The notes under the pieces were generated by a model. The model made no database searches, was not told the origin of the DNA, and saw only the letters and a program-made list of their open reading frames with translations. Source: Streptomyces sp. ITFR-16 (GTDB lineage Bacteria > Actinomycetota > Actinomycetes > Streptomycetales > Streptomycetaceae). From it: a stretch of 64,000 nucleotides of DNA. Position numbers and translations under genes: made by a program. The stretch's first letter is position 1, and every line of letters starts with the position of its first letter. The stretch lies in the NCBI RefSeq assembly GCF_031844705.1, contig NZ_CP134609.1:2914001-2978000 (forward strand), written 5' to 3'. This document shows positions 33,596-41,426 of this stretch, piece after piece.

Positions 33596-34936
33596 TCAGG
33601 CGGTGGATTTGCGCACGATCAGCTGCTCCTCCGTGCGGGCGACGCCGAAGGCCGCCGGGATGGCCTCGCTCATCATGTGGAACCGTTCGGCGATCCGGCG
33701 GGGTACGGGGTAGTACTCGAACTTCCCGTGCACCCGCCCGTCGGCGGCTATCGGCTCGGCGGCGAATCGGCAGACGGAGACGATGCGGTAGTCCTCGCGG
33801 CCGTGCGAGTCGACGACGGCGATCTCGGTGATCCGGCGCGATCCGTCGGCGTGCCGGGTGAGCTGCACGATCACATCGACGGCGCTGTTGATCTGGTCGT
33901 GGATCGCGACGAACGGGATCTCGACCTCGGACATGGAGCTCAGGGTCTGCAGTCGCATCAGCGCGTCCTCGGCGCTGTTGGCGTGGACGGTGGCCAGCGA
34001 GCCGTCGTGACCGGTGGACATCGCCTGGAGCATGTCCAGGGTCTCGCCGCCTCGGACCTCACCGACGATGATGCGGTCGGGGCGCATACGCAGGGAGTTG
34101 CGGACGAGGTCGCGGATGCTGATCTGGCCCTTGCCCTCCACGTTGGAGGGGCGGCTCTCCAGCGTGATCACATGGGCCTGCTGGAGCTGGAGTTCGGCGG
34201 AGTCCTCGATGGTGACGATGCGCTCGCCGCCCGGGATCAGTCCGGACAGCGCGTTGAGGAGGGTGGTCTTCCCGGTGCCGGTGGCGCCGGAGACGATCAC
34301 GTTGAACTTGGCGCGGACCAGGCCGGCGAGCAGGACCAGCATGTGTTCGTCCAGCGAGCCGAGGCCGATCATCTCCTGGAGCGTGAAGGCCCGGGGGAAC
34401 CGCCGGATGGTGAGGATCGGGCCGCTGAGCGAGAGCGGCGGGATGATCACGTTGACACGCTCGCCCGACGGGAGGCGGGCGTCGACCATCGGGTTCGCCT
34501 CGTCCACCCGGCGGTTGACGGTGGAGACGATGCGCTCGATGGTCTGCATCAGCTGTTCGTTGGACGAGAACCGCATGGGCAGCAGCTCCAGCCGGCCGCC
34601 GCGCTCCACATAGACCTGTTCGGGGCCGTTGACCATGATCTCGCTGATGGAGGCGTCCTCCAGGAGCGGTTCGAGGATGCCGAGTCCGAGGGCCTCGTCG
34701 ACGACGCGCCGGATGAGCTGCGAACGCTCCACGGGGGAGAGCACCGGGCCCTCGCGGCTGATGATGTGGCCCAGGACGCGTTCGAGCCGCGCCCTGCGCT
34801 CGGCCGCCGCGAGGGCGGACATCTCCGCGAGGTCGATCTCCTCCAGGAGCTTGGCGCGGTAGACCCCGACCAGCCGACTCTCCTCGCTCATCCCGCTCGT
34901 CGGCTCGGGACTGGTGATGCGCGCCCGCAGGCTCAT
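33596..34936 (-). CDS. tadA: Tad pilus assembly ATPase TadA (CpaF)
   Basis: A 446-residue GspE/VirB11-type secretion ATPase that powers Flp pilus extension and retraction. Residues 60-190 form the N-terminal domain (DASISEIMVNGPEQVYVERGG). Walker A is SGATGTGKTTLL. The Asp box is IVTIEDSAELQL, the His box is GHDGSLATVHANSAEDAL, and the Walker B-like motif is RPDRIIVGEVRGGE. Cytoplasmic, probably hexameric at TadB/TadC. It lies directly after the two TadE-like genes. Confidence 0.97.
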   Translation of the reverse strand: MSLRARITSPEPTSGMSEESRLVGVYRAKLLEEIDLAEMSALAAAERRARLERVLGHIISREGPVLSPVERSQLIRRVVDEALGLGILEPLLEDASISEIMVNGPEQVYVERGGRLELLPMRFSSNEQLMQTIERIVSTVNRRVDEANPMVDARLPSGERVNVIIPPLSLSGPILTIRRFPRAFTLQEMIGLGSLDEHMLVLLAGLVRAKFNVIVSGATGTGKTTLLNALSGLIPGGERIVTIEDSAELQLQQAHVITLESRPSNVEGKGQISIRDLVRNSLRMRPDRIIVGEVRGGETLDMLQAMSTGHDGSLATVHANSAEDALMRLQTLSSMSEVEIPFVAIHDQINSAVDVIVQLTRHADGSRRITEIAVVDSHGREDYRIVSVCRFAAEPIAADGRVHGKFEYYPVPRRIAERFHMMSEAIPAAFGVARTEEQLIVRKSTA

Positions 34937-34972
34937 GTGCTCAACTCCTTCGAGTGGTACGGCGGTTCCGGG

Positions 34973-35350
34973 TCAGTCGCTCGGCATGGTGGCGCTCTTC
35001 TCGACCGGCCCGAAACGGAACATCGGCAGCAGGCTGGGGATCTTCACCTTCACCTTCACGGTCACCGAGTCGTAGCCGGACCTGGAGTCGACGGTCGCCC
35101 CGTCGGCCAGCCAGCCGCTCATGGACTCGCGGGCGACCTCGCCCGCGCGGTGGTCCTGGTTCCCGTCCGAGGCGACCCGGGCCGCCGCACGCGCCGCCGT
35201 GCCCGCCTGCTGGGCGGCGTAGACCGCTATGCCCAGCTGGACCACGGCCAGTGCGACGACGAGGAGGAGGGTGAGCACCCCCACGTACTCGATGACGGTC
35301 TGGCCGTCCTGGCGCCGGGCGGTCCGCCGCCGCGGGTGCGTCACCACCAT
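34973..35350 (-). CDS. TadE-like pseudopilin 2
   Basis: A 125-residue pseudopilin. The leader RRQDG, cut before QTVIEYVG, has Glu at +5, and a helix VLTLLLVVALAVVQLGIAVY follows. The mature domain has AAQQAGTAARAAARVASDG and a strand-rich tail with VTVKVKVKIPSLLPMF. ATG 35350 has GAGGGG 8 bases upstream and overlaps the previous gene by 10 bases. TadE-like minor pilins are processed by the same peptidase as Flp and help initiate or cap the pilus. Confidence 0.88.
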   Translation of the reverse strand: MVVTHPRRRTARRQDGQTVIEYVGVLTLLLVVALAVVQLGIAVYAAQQAGTAARAAARVASDGNQDHRAGEVARESMSGWLADGATVDSRSGYDSVTVKVKVKIPSLLPMFRFGPVEKSATMPSD

Positions 35351-35796
35351 GAGGTCCGCCCCTCGTTCTTGGCCTTGGCCTCGCCCGTCGCGTGCCACGG
35401 CAGGTTGAACGCCCCCGGGAACAGGAGCGGCACATCGATCCTGACCTTGACGGTGACCATCTCGCTGAACCGGTCGCCGCAGCGTTCGACGCGGGTCTTC
35501 CAGGCGCCGGGCACGTCCTCGCGGACGGCCTGCTCGCAGGCCAGGCGCTGGCTGACGCCGGCGACCGCCGCCGCCCTGACCGCCTTGTCCGCGGCGTTCC
35601 CGGCGAGGATGTACGTGTAGCAGACCATCCCGGCCTGCCAGAGCAGCGCCAGGGTGATCAGGATCAGCGGCAGGGTGCCGACGAACTCGATCGCCGTCTG
35701 GCCCCGGTCGCGGCGCCCTCCGGCGCGGCGCGGCCGGGCCGCGCTATCCGTCCCTGACGGTGGCCGGTCCGCTCGGTGCGCTCGTAGAAGGTTCAT
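35341..35796 (-). CDS. TadE-like pseudopilin 1
   Basis: A 151-residue pseudopilin with a basic N-terminus. The leader RRDRG, cut before QTAIEFVG (Glu at +5), is followed by TLPLILITLALLWQAGMVCYTY. The rest has AGNAADKAVRAAAVAGVSQRLACEQAV and a strand-rich tail VTVKVRIDVPLLFPG that parallels the second TadE-like protein, so the two look like ancient duplicates. Cysteines at about residues 59, 87 and 106 could pair. GAGGGGGAG precedes ATG 35796. Confidence 0.9.
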   Translation of the reverse strand: MNLLRAHRADRPPSGTDSAARPRRAGGRRDRGQTAIEFVGTLPLILITLALLWQAGMVCYTYILAGNAADKAVRAAAVAGVSQRLACEQAVREDVPGAWKTRVERCGDRFSEMVTVKVRIDVPLLFPGAFNLPWHATGEAKAKNEGRTSWW

Positions 35797-35882
35797 GACT
35801 CAACGCTCCCCCTCGGCTCTCTCAGCTCTCTCGGCTTCACTCGCGTCGTTCGCCGCCGCCCTGCCCGCCGCACCGGTGCCGG

Positions 35883-37130
35883 TCATTTCGACCGTCCCCG
35901 ACGGCCGCCGACGGAGCCGCGGTCTCCCTTGAACCTGCCCTGCTTGGTGGTGACTTCCGCGCTCTTCACCAGACCGAGATCTCCGGCGAGGCCCCAGAGG
36001 GCCTGCTTCACCGTGGACTTGGCCTCCAGGTCCTGCAGGCGGCCGGCGTCCACCACCGCCTGCAGCTCCTTGAAGTTGGCCGGGATCGCGATCCGCGCCA
36101 CCTTGGTGGACGTGATCCGCTCGATCAGCGGCGGCTGGATCTCCGTGTTGCGGATGAAGCGGTTGACGACCGTGACGGTCTCCTCGGCCTTGCGGACCTG
36201 GAGCCGGTCCCAGAGCCTGACCATGCGCTTGGCCGCGCGGACGGTGATCACGTCCGGGGTGGTGATCAGCAGCGTCCGGTCGGCCATCTCGATGGCCGCG
36301 GCGTTGGCCGCGTTCATGTGCGTACCGCAGTCGATGACGACGATCTCGAAGCGGTGCCGCAGGGCGCTGATGGTCTGGCGCACGACCCGCTCGCTGACGT
36401 CCTCGCCGCGCTCCCCCTCGCCCGGGGCGAGCAGCAGGGCGAGGCCGGACTCGTGGTTGTACAGGGCGTCCTGGAGGACGCGCGGCGAGATGTCCTGGAT
36501 GGTGGAGAGGTCCACGATCGACCGGCGGAACTGTACGTCGAGGTAGGAGGCAACGTCCCCCGACTGGAGGTCGAGGTCGGCGAGCGCGACGGTGTGACCG
36601 GATGCCGCGGCCGCGAGGGCCAGCTGCACGGCGGTGACGGTGGTGCCGACACCGCCCTTCGCCCCGCTGACCGTGACCACGGTGCCGCCGGGGCCGGTGA
36701 AGACCTCGGGACCCGCCCCGAGGTGGCGGCGGACCCCGACGGACCAGCCGGCGGCGGCCTGGACGCGCTGGGCCAGTTCCTCGTACGAGAGGGGCAGGCC
36801 GACCAGGCCGCGGGCTCCGGAGTCCATGGCCGCCGAGTAGAGCCCCGGGCCCGTGTCCGCGGTGACGAGCACGACCCCGACCGCAGGGAAGCGCAGGGCC
36901 ACCTCCCGGATCAGCTCAAGGGCCGGTACCGGGCCGATCCTCTCGTGCACCAGCACGACCTCGGGCAGCTCGTCCAGCGACTCGGCGGCGAGCCGGGCCA
37001 GGGTGTCGAGCAGTGAGGTCGAGTCGCCCAGGGGCCCGGCGGGCTCCGCGTCGGGGAGCTGGCTGAGCAGGGTGGTGATGGATCGGGCGGCGTCCGCGTC
37101 ACCGACCGCCGGGAGGATTCGAGTGCTCAT
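35883..37130 (-). CDS. cpaE: CpaE-like pilus assembly AAA/ParA ATPase (TadZ)
   Basis: A 415-residue protein that positions the Tad machine. Residues 1-130 form a degenerate receiver-like domain (LPEVVLVHERIG, GVVLVTADTGPGL). A ParA/MinD-like ATPase follows with deviant Walker A SGAKGGVGTTV, ALADLDLQSGD, the Walker B-like IVVIDCGTHM and the C-terminal signature VVNRFIRNTEI. The tail is Lys/Gly/Arg-rich. It lies 7 bases after the cpaB stop and upstream of the TadE-like genes, in the operon. Confidence 0.94.
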   Translation of the reverse strand: MSTRILPAVGDADAARSITTLLSQLPDAEPAGPLGDSTSLLDTLARLAAESLDELPEVVLVHERIGPVPALELIREVALRFPAVGVVLVTADTGPGLYSAAMDSGARGLVGLPLSYEELAQRVQAAAGWSVGVRRHLGAGPEVFTGPGGTVVTVSGAKGGVGTTVTAVQLALAAAASGHTVALADLDLQSGDVASYLDVQFRRSIVDLSTIQDISPRVLQDALYNHESGLALLLAPGEGERGEDVSERVVRQTISALRHRFEIVVIDCGTHMNAANAAAIEMADRTLLITTPDVITVRAAKRMVRLWDRLQVRKAEETVTVVNRFIRNTEIQPPLIERITSTKVARIAIPANFKELQAVVDAGRLQDLEAKSTVKQALWGLAGDLGLVKSAEVTTKQGRFKGDRGSVGGRRGRSK

Positions 37131-37137
37131 CCGGTCC

Positions 37138-37851
37138 TCACTTGTTCTTGTCTTCGTCGAGGCTGTAGCTGCCCTCGCCCGGACGGAGCGTGGTCGGGCT
37201 GTCGTCGGGCAGCAGGGCGAGGCGGACGTGCTCGGCGAAGGACTCAGCGTAGGCGACCCGCTGGGCGTCGGTGGTGTTCAGGGCGAAGGTGATCGGCACC
37301 GCCTCGGTGGGTCCTGTGGCGTTGCCGTCCCTCTTCGGCTCCAGGGAGGTCAGCTGACCGACGTCGATGACCTTGGCGTTCGGCACGATCACGCGCGAGG
37401 TGGGCTTGTCCTTGTCCGTCTGCCCCGCGAACGTCGCGTAGATGTTGACCAGGTTGCCCGGCCTGATCTTGCCGGCGACGCCGGTCGCCGCGTCGATCAT
37501 GATGGCTATCTCCTGCTGCCCGTTCTCCAGCCGGGGCCGCGTGACGAACATGTCGTCCTGGAGCAGCGAGCCCTTGTGGAGTTCGGTGACCGCGATCTTG
37601 CCGTTGAGGACCGAGAGGTCGGTGACCGCGTTCTTGGAGAGCCAGCGCTTGGGCATCGTGACCTTCTCGAACTGCCCCGGATCCAGGGCCCCGTAGGGCG
37701 CGATATCCGATTTGACCTGATAGGCGGCCACTTCCGGGCCGACCTTCGAGTTCACATCACTGATCACCGAGAGCACGCCGGCGAAGGCCGCGAAGGCGCA
37801 GAGGACGGAGAGGAGGAGAAGGATGACGCCTCGGCGTTGCCGTGAATTCAT
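37138..37851 (-). CDS. cpaB: Flp pilus assembly protein CpaB (RcpC)
   Basis: A 237-residue protein with an N-terminal membrane anchor (RRGVILLLLSVLCAFAAFAGVLSVI) and a SAF/CpaB domain: an early segment YGALDPGQFEKVTMPKRWLS, then GSLLQDDMFVTRPRL, and IAIMIDAATGVAGKIRPGNLVNIYATF. CpaB/RcpC shapes pilus assembly outside the membrane. It is the first recognised Tad gene in the run; a GAGG ribosome site lies about 11 bases before ATG 37851. Confidence 0.93.
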   Translation of the reverse strand: MNSRQRRGVILLLLSVLCAFAAFAGVLSVISDVNSKVGPEVAAYQVKSDIAPYGALDPGQFEKVTMPKRWLSKNAVTDLSVLNGKIAVTELHKGSLLQDDMFVTRPRLENGQQEIAIMIDAATGVAGKIRPGNLVNIYATFAGQTDKDKPTSRVIVPNAKVIDVGQLTSLEPKRDGNATGPTEAVPITFALNTTDAQRVAYAESFAEHVRLALLPDDSPTTLRPGEGSYSLDEDKNK

Positions 37852-38045
37852 GAGGGGAGCAACCTCGTTGGGTGATGTGGGCCGACGAGCGGACAGAGAG
37901 GCGGAGCGGGGACGGGCTGTCGCTGATCACGGTGAGCTGCGGGCCCGCACGGGGCGGGCCGGCACGTCGCGCTGTCCGCCGGGCTGTGGGTGCAGCCGTG
38001 GAGCGCCGCGGCCGTGGTGCTCCACGGCCTCCGGCGCACGGGTCC

Positions 38046-38900
38046 TCATGGACTGAGGACAGCGGAACCGTGAGTTAGGTTCTCCGGCGGTTTCAGCGGG
38101 GCGTTGCACAGGCCGCAGCGGTCGCCGATGAGTTCGTTTCCGCACCAGGTACAGACCTCTCTGCGAACCGAAGAAACCAATTGATAAATCAGCGAAATAT
38201 CAGGCAGGAAGGCGGCAAATTCGATCAGTTTCGAAGTACCCCACCAACCGGCCGAATAAGCGGGCAGCGCGACCTCGTGTACCGCCTGCACCTGCCAGGC
38301 GGGGGCGACGGTCTCCGTCACCCAGTCCGACTGCAGCTGCCCCTTCGCCACCAGCAGGTGGGTGCCGAACTCGGGTCCGGTCAGCTCGCCCGTACCGATC
38401 TTGACCAGCTGCGGCTCCGGGTTGGCCAGCACCCCGAACTGGGAGCCGGGGACCCATGACTTGGCGTGGGCCTTGAGGGTGACCGGCACCCGGTCGAGCT
38501 TGGTCACCGAGTTGAGCAGGGCCCCGGAGTGGATGTAGTGGGAGAGCAGCCTGGCCGCGGAGGCGACCACCCCGGCGCTGAAGTCGCAGATGGACAACTG
38601 GCGCAGCTGGCGGACCAGTACGGCCACTCCCAGCGGGGGCAGATCCACCTTGAGCAAGGCGATGCGGTCGCTCTCGAGCATGGAGCGGATGGTGTGCAGC
38701 CGCCGCTCGTGCGCGCCCGCGATGCTCGACGGATAGACGGCGATGACATAGCCGTGCTGCTCCAGGAGCAGTTGCATGTCGCCGAGCGCCTGCTCCAGCG
38801 GCTGGTCACCGGGGGCGTGCAGCAGTACGGCCGTGGGCGTCTGCTGATCCGTGGGCGGCAGCACGAGGTCAGCACTGGTCACTGCTATGGCTGTCGGCAC
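38046..38900 (-). CDS. Hypothetical protein with a C-terminal zinc ribbon, upstream of the Tad genes
   Basis: A 284-residue soluble protein. GTG 38900 has GGGGAA about 4 bases upstream; the frame stays open to 39140 but that sequence is probably leader. The N-terminal half has an alpha-beta fold reminiscent of a receiver/P-loop-lacking domain (TADLVLPP-like strand, LLLEQHGYVIAVYPSS, SDRIALLKVDLPPLGVAVLV). The C-terminus has a CxxC-CxxC ribbon (CTWCGNELIGDRCGLC). I do not recognise the family. It is on the same strand, 194 bases before cpaB, so it may control or assist the pilus. The end of the gene is slightly AT-richer than its surroundings. Confidence 0.7.
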   Translation of the reverse strand: MPTAIAVTSADLVLPPTDQQTPTAVLLHAPGDQPLEQALGDMQLLLEQHGYVIAVYPSSIAGAHERRLHTIRSMLESDRIALLKVDLPPLGVAVLVRQLRQLSICDFSAGVVASAARLLSHYIHSGALLNSVTKLDRVPVTLKAHAKSWVPGSQFGVLANPEPQLVKIGTGELTGPEFGTHLLVAKGQLQSDWVTETVAPAWQVQAVHEVALPAYSAGWWGTSKLIEFAAFLPDISLIYQLVSSVRREVCTWCGNELIGDRCGLCNAPLKPPENLTHGSAVLSP

Positions 38901-39228
38901 GCTGTTCCCCGTTCGGCTCCGGCCGCCGCGTACCGCCGGCCGCAATCGCTCCTGCCAAGTGGTTTCACTCGGACGCTCCCGCCTCAGCACTTTATCCACG
39001 TCGTACAAGGCAGAGAACACCCTCAAGGGCCCAGTAGAACAGGGTTCATGTACCCACCACACGGCGTTCGCCAGACAAACTGCCACAAGTGAACGGTCGT
39101 TAGTTTCCGTAGTATTCGCACATCCGCCCGGACCCACCACGGGAATTCATGATCCTCTTTGCGAGAGCGCACGCCGGGAGGGCGGAATCACCCCCTCCGC
39201 CGGGCGCCGCCGCACCCGACGGGCCCAA

Positions 39229-39274
39229 CGGCGGCTCTGGGCCCGGATTAGGGCCCCCGGGCCCAGAGCCGCCG
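39229..39274. repeat. 16-base-arm palindrome with GGGCCC
   Basis: CGGCGGCTCTGGGCCC and its exact complement flank a 14-base spacer GGATTAGGGCCCCC. It sits in the divergent region, about 80 bases before the chitinase promoter, where neither neighbouring gene ends. It may be a regulatory site or an insulating hairpin. Confidence 0.7.
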
Positions 39275-39356
39275 GCACGGGCCCCCGGGGCACACCCGTC
39301 GGCGGCTCGATGCCCCTGGTCAGGGGGCCCGTCGGGACCGGACATCGCCAGAGGTC

Positions 39357-39387
39357 TTGACAACTTGATTGGTCTGGACCAGTTTTA
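39357..39387 (+). promoter_or_regulatory. Chitinase promoter with DasR-type operator
   Basis: TTGACA at 39357-39362 is a perfect -35. ATTGGTCTGGACCAGT at 39368-39383 matches 13 of 16 bases of the DasR-responsive element consensus ACTGGTCTAGACCACT and would overlap the spacer and -10 region, so DasR binding would block transcription until glucosamine phosphates relieve it. The -10 is not clear. Confidence 0.75.
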
Positions 39388-39497
39388 GCGCCCAGCGGTG
39401 GCCACCGTTCCCCGATTCCACACCCCCGACATCCCCGTGTCGTCCCCCCTTCACGACTCCCCTTCACGACTCCCCCGACTCCCCCCGGAGGCAGCAA

Positions 39498-41228
39498 GTG
39501 GAACGTTCCCCCGCATCCCGCCGCAGAAGACGCCACACCCGCCCCGTCCTGGGCTCCGCCATGGCCGTCGTGGCCGCCGGCGCGCTGACCGTCACCGGCC
39601 TCGTCAGCAGCGCCGAGGCCGCGGACGTCAACGTCGCCAAGAACGCCGGCTTCGAGTCCGGCCTCGCCAACTGGACCTGTTCCGCCGGTTCAGGCGCCAC
39701 CGTCTCCTCCCCCGTGCACGGCGGCACCTCGGCCCTCAAGGCCACCCCGGCCGGCCAGGACAACGCCCAGTGCACGCAGACCGTCGCGGTGAAGCCCAAC
39801 TCCACGTACGCGCTCAGCTCCTGGGTGCAGGGCGGCTACGCCTACCTGGGCGCCACCGGCACCGGCACCACCGACGTCTCCACCTGGACCCCGGGCTCCA
39901 GCAGCTGGTCCCAGCTCACCACCAGCTTCAAGACCGGGCCCAACACCACCTCGGTCACGGTGTACACGCACGGCTGGTACGGCCAGGCCGCCTACTTCGT
40001 CGACGACGTCTCGGTCACCGGCCCCGACGGCGGCGGCGGGACCGACCCCGGTCCGGCCATCCCCGCGGCCCCGGCCGGACTCGCGGTCGGCGCGACCACG
40101 TCCTCGTCCGTCGCCCTGTCCTGGAACGCGGTGTCCGGCGCGACCGGCTACACCGTCTACAAGGACGGCGTAAAGGCCACCACCTCCACCGGTACCTCGG
40201 CGACGGTCACCGGGCTCTCCGCCGACACGGCCTACCAGTTCGCCGTGAGCGCCACCAACGCGGCCGGCGAGTCGGTCAAGTCCGCCGCGGTCAGCGGCCG
40301 TACGGCCACCTCCGGCACCGGCAACCCCAACCCCGGCACCTCCGTGCCCAAGCACGCGGTCACCGGCTACTGGCAGAACTTCAACAACGGCGCGACCGTG
40401 CAGAAGCTCAGCGACGTGCCCGCGAACTACGACATCATCGCGGTCTCCTTCGCCGACGCCACGGCCACGCCCGGCGCCGTCACCTTCAACCTGGACTCGG
40501 CGGGCCTCAACGGCTACACCGTCGACCAGTTCAAGGCCGACATCAAGGCGAAGCAGGCGGCCGGCAAGAACGTCATCATCTCGGTCGGCGGTGAGAAGGG
40601 GTCCGTCTCGGTCAACAGCGACGCCTCCGCCACCAACTTCGCCAACTCGGTCTACTCGCTCATCCAGGAGTACGGCTTCAACGGCGTCGACATCGACCTG
40701 GAGAACGGCCTCAACTCCACGTACATGACGAAGGCGCTGCGCTCGCTGTCGCAGAAGGCGGGCTCCGGCCTCGTCATCACGATGGCCCCGCAGACCATCG
40801 ACATGCAGTCCACATCGGGCGAGTACTTCAAGACGGCGCTCGGTATCAAGGACATCCTGACCGTCGTCAACATGCAGTACTACAACAGCGGTTCGATGCT
40901 GGGCTGCGACGGCAAGGTCTACTCGCAGGGCTCGGTGGACTTCCTCACCGCGCTGGCCTGCATCCAGCTGGAGGGCGGCCTCGACCCGTCGCAGGTCGGC
41001 CTCGGTGTCCCCGCCTCCACCAGTGGCGCGGGCAGCGGCTATGTCGCCCCCTCGGTCGTGAACGCGGCGCTGGACTGCCTGGCCAAGGGCACCGGCTGCG
41101 GCTCCTTCAAGCCGTCGAAGACCTACCCGGGTCTGCGCGGCGCGATGACCTGGTCGACCAACTGGGACGCCAAGTCGGGCAACGCCTGGTCCAACGCGGT
41201 CGGCCCGCACGTCCACGGCCTGCCGTAA
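39498..41228 (+). CDS. Secreted GH18 chitinase with CBM and fibronectin III domain
   Basis: A 576-residue endochitinase. GTG 39498 has GGAGG 7 bases upstream. The signal peptide is at about 1-42 (SRRRRRHTRPVLG, hydrophobic core, SSAEA). A carbohydrate-binding module spans about 43-175 (NVAKNAGFESGLANWTC start), then a Pro/Gly linker, a fibronectin type III domain (about 184-271, VALSWNAVSGATGYTVYKD) and a GH18 domain (about 285-576). The active site GVDIDLEN has the DxDxE catalytic acid Glu402. The architecture is that of Streptomyces chitinases that degrade environmental chitin. Regulation by DasR is predicted from the box at 39368-39383. Confidence 0.95.
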   Translation: MERSPASRRRRRHTRPVLGSAMAVVAAGALTVTGLVSSAEAADVNVAKNAGFESGLANWTCSAGSGATVSSPVHGGTSALKATPAGQDNAQCTQTVAVKPNSTYALSSWVQGGYAYLGATGTGTTDVSTWTPGSSSWSQLTTSFKTGPNTTSVTVYTHGWYGQAAYFVDDVSVTGPDGGGGTDPGPAIPAAPAGLAVGATTSSSVALSWNAVSGATGYTVYKDGVKATTSTGTSATVTGLSADTAYQFAVSATNAAGESVKSAAVSGRTATSGTGNPNPGTSVPKHAVTGYWQNFNNGATVQKLSDVPANYDIIAVSFADATATPGAVTFNLDSAGLNGYTVDQFKADIKAKQAAGKNVIISVGGEKGSVSVNSDASATNFANSVYSLIQEYGFNGVDIDLENGLNSTYMTKALRSLSQKAGSGLVITMAPQTIDMQSTSGEYFKTALGIKDILTVVNMQYYNSGSMLGCDGKVYSQGSVDFLTALACIQLEGGLDPSQVGLGVPASTSGAGSGYVAPSVVNAALDCLAKGTGCGSFKPSKTYPGLRGAMTWSTNWDAKSGNAWSNAVGPHVHGLP

Positions 41229-41249
41229 CCCCGCACCGGCAACCATGAC

Positions 41250-41283
41250 CAGCAGCGCCGCCGCTCCCCCGGCGGCGCTGCTG
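41250..41283 (+). terminator. Chitinase terminator
   Basis: CAGCAGCGCCGCCG and CGGCGGCGCTGCTG (14-base perfect arms) flank a CTCCCC loop, 21 bases after the chitinase stop. No T-tract follows, as is common in Streptomyces. Confidence 0.8.
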
Positions 41284-41426
41284 CGTGTTGCGGACCGGAC
41301 CCGCGGGCAGCCCTCCCGTACCGCTGTGCAACGGAGTTGTCCCGGAGTTCCCGCGTTCCATGGCTGTGCCGGCAGGCGCATGGCACGGTAAGGGGGCGCG
41401 TGTGCGGGTGCGACGGGGGGAGCGAC

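Larger units (their letters stand above)
38901..39497. other. Divergent region between the zinc-ribbon gene and the chitinase gene
   Basis: This 597-base gap holds no gene with good support. It contains the large palindrome at 39229-39274, the chitinase promoter and the DasR-like box. Low GC for this genome at about 38990-39150. Confidence 0.5.
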
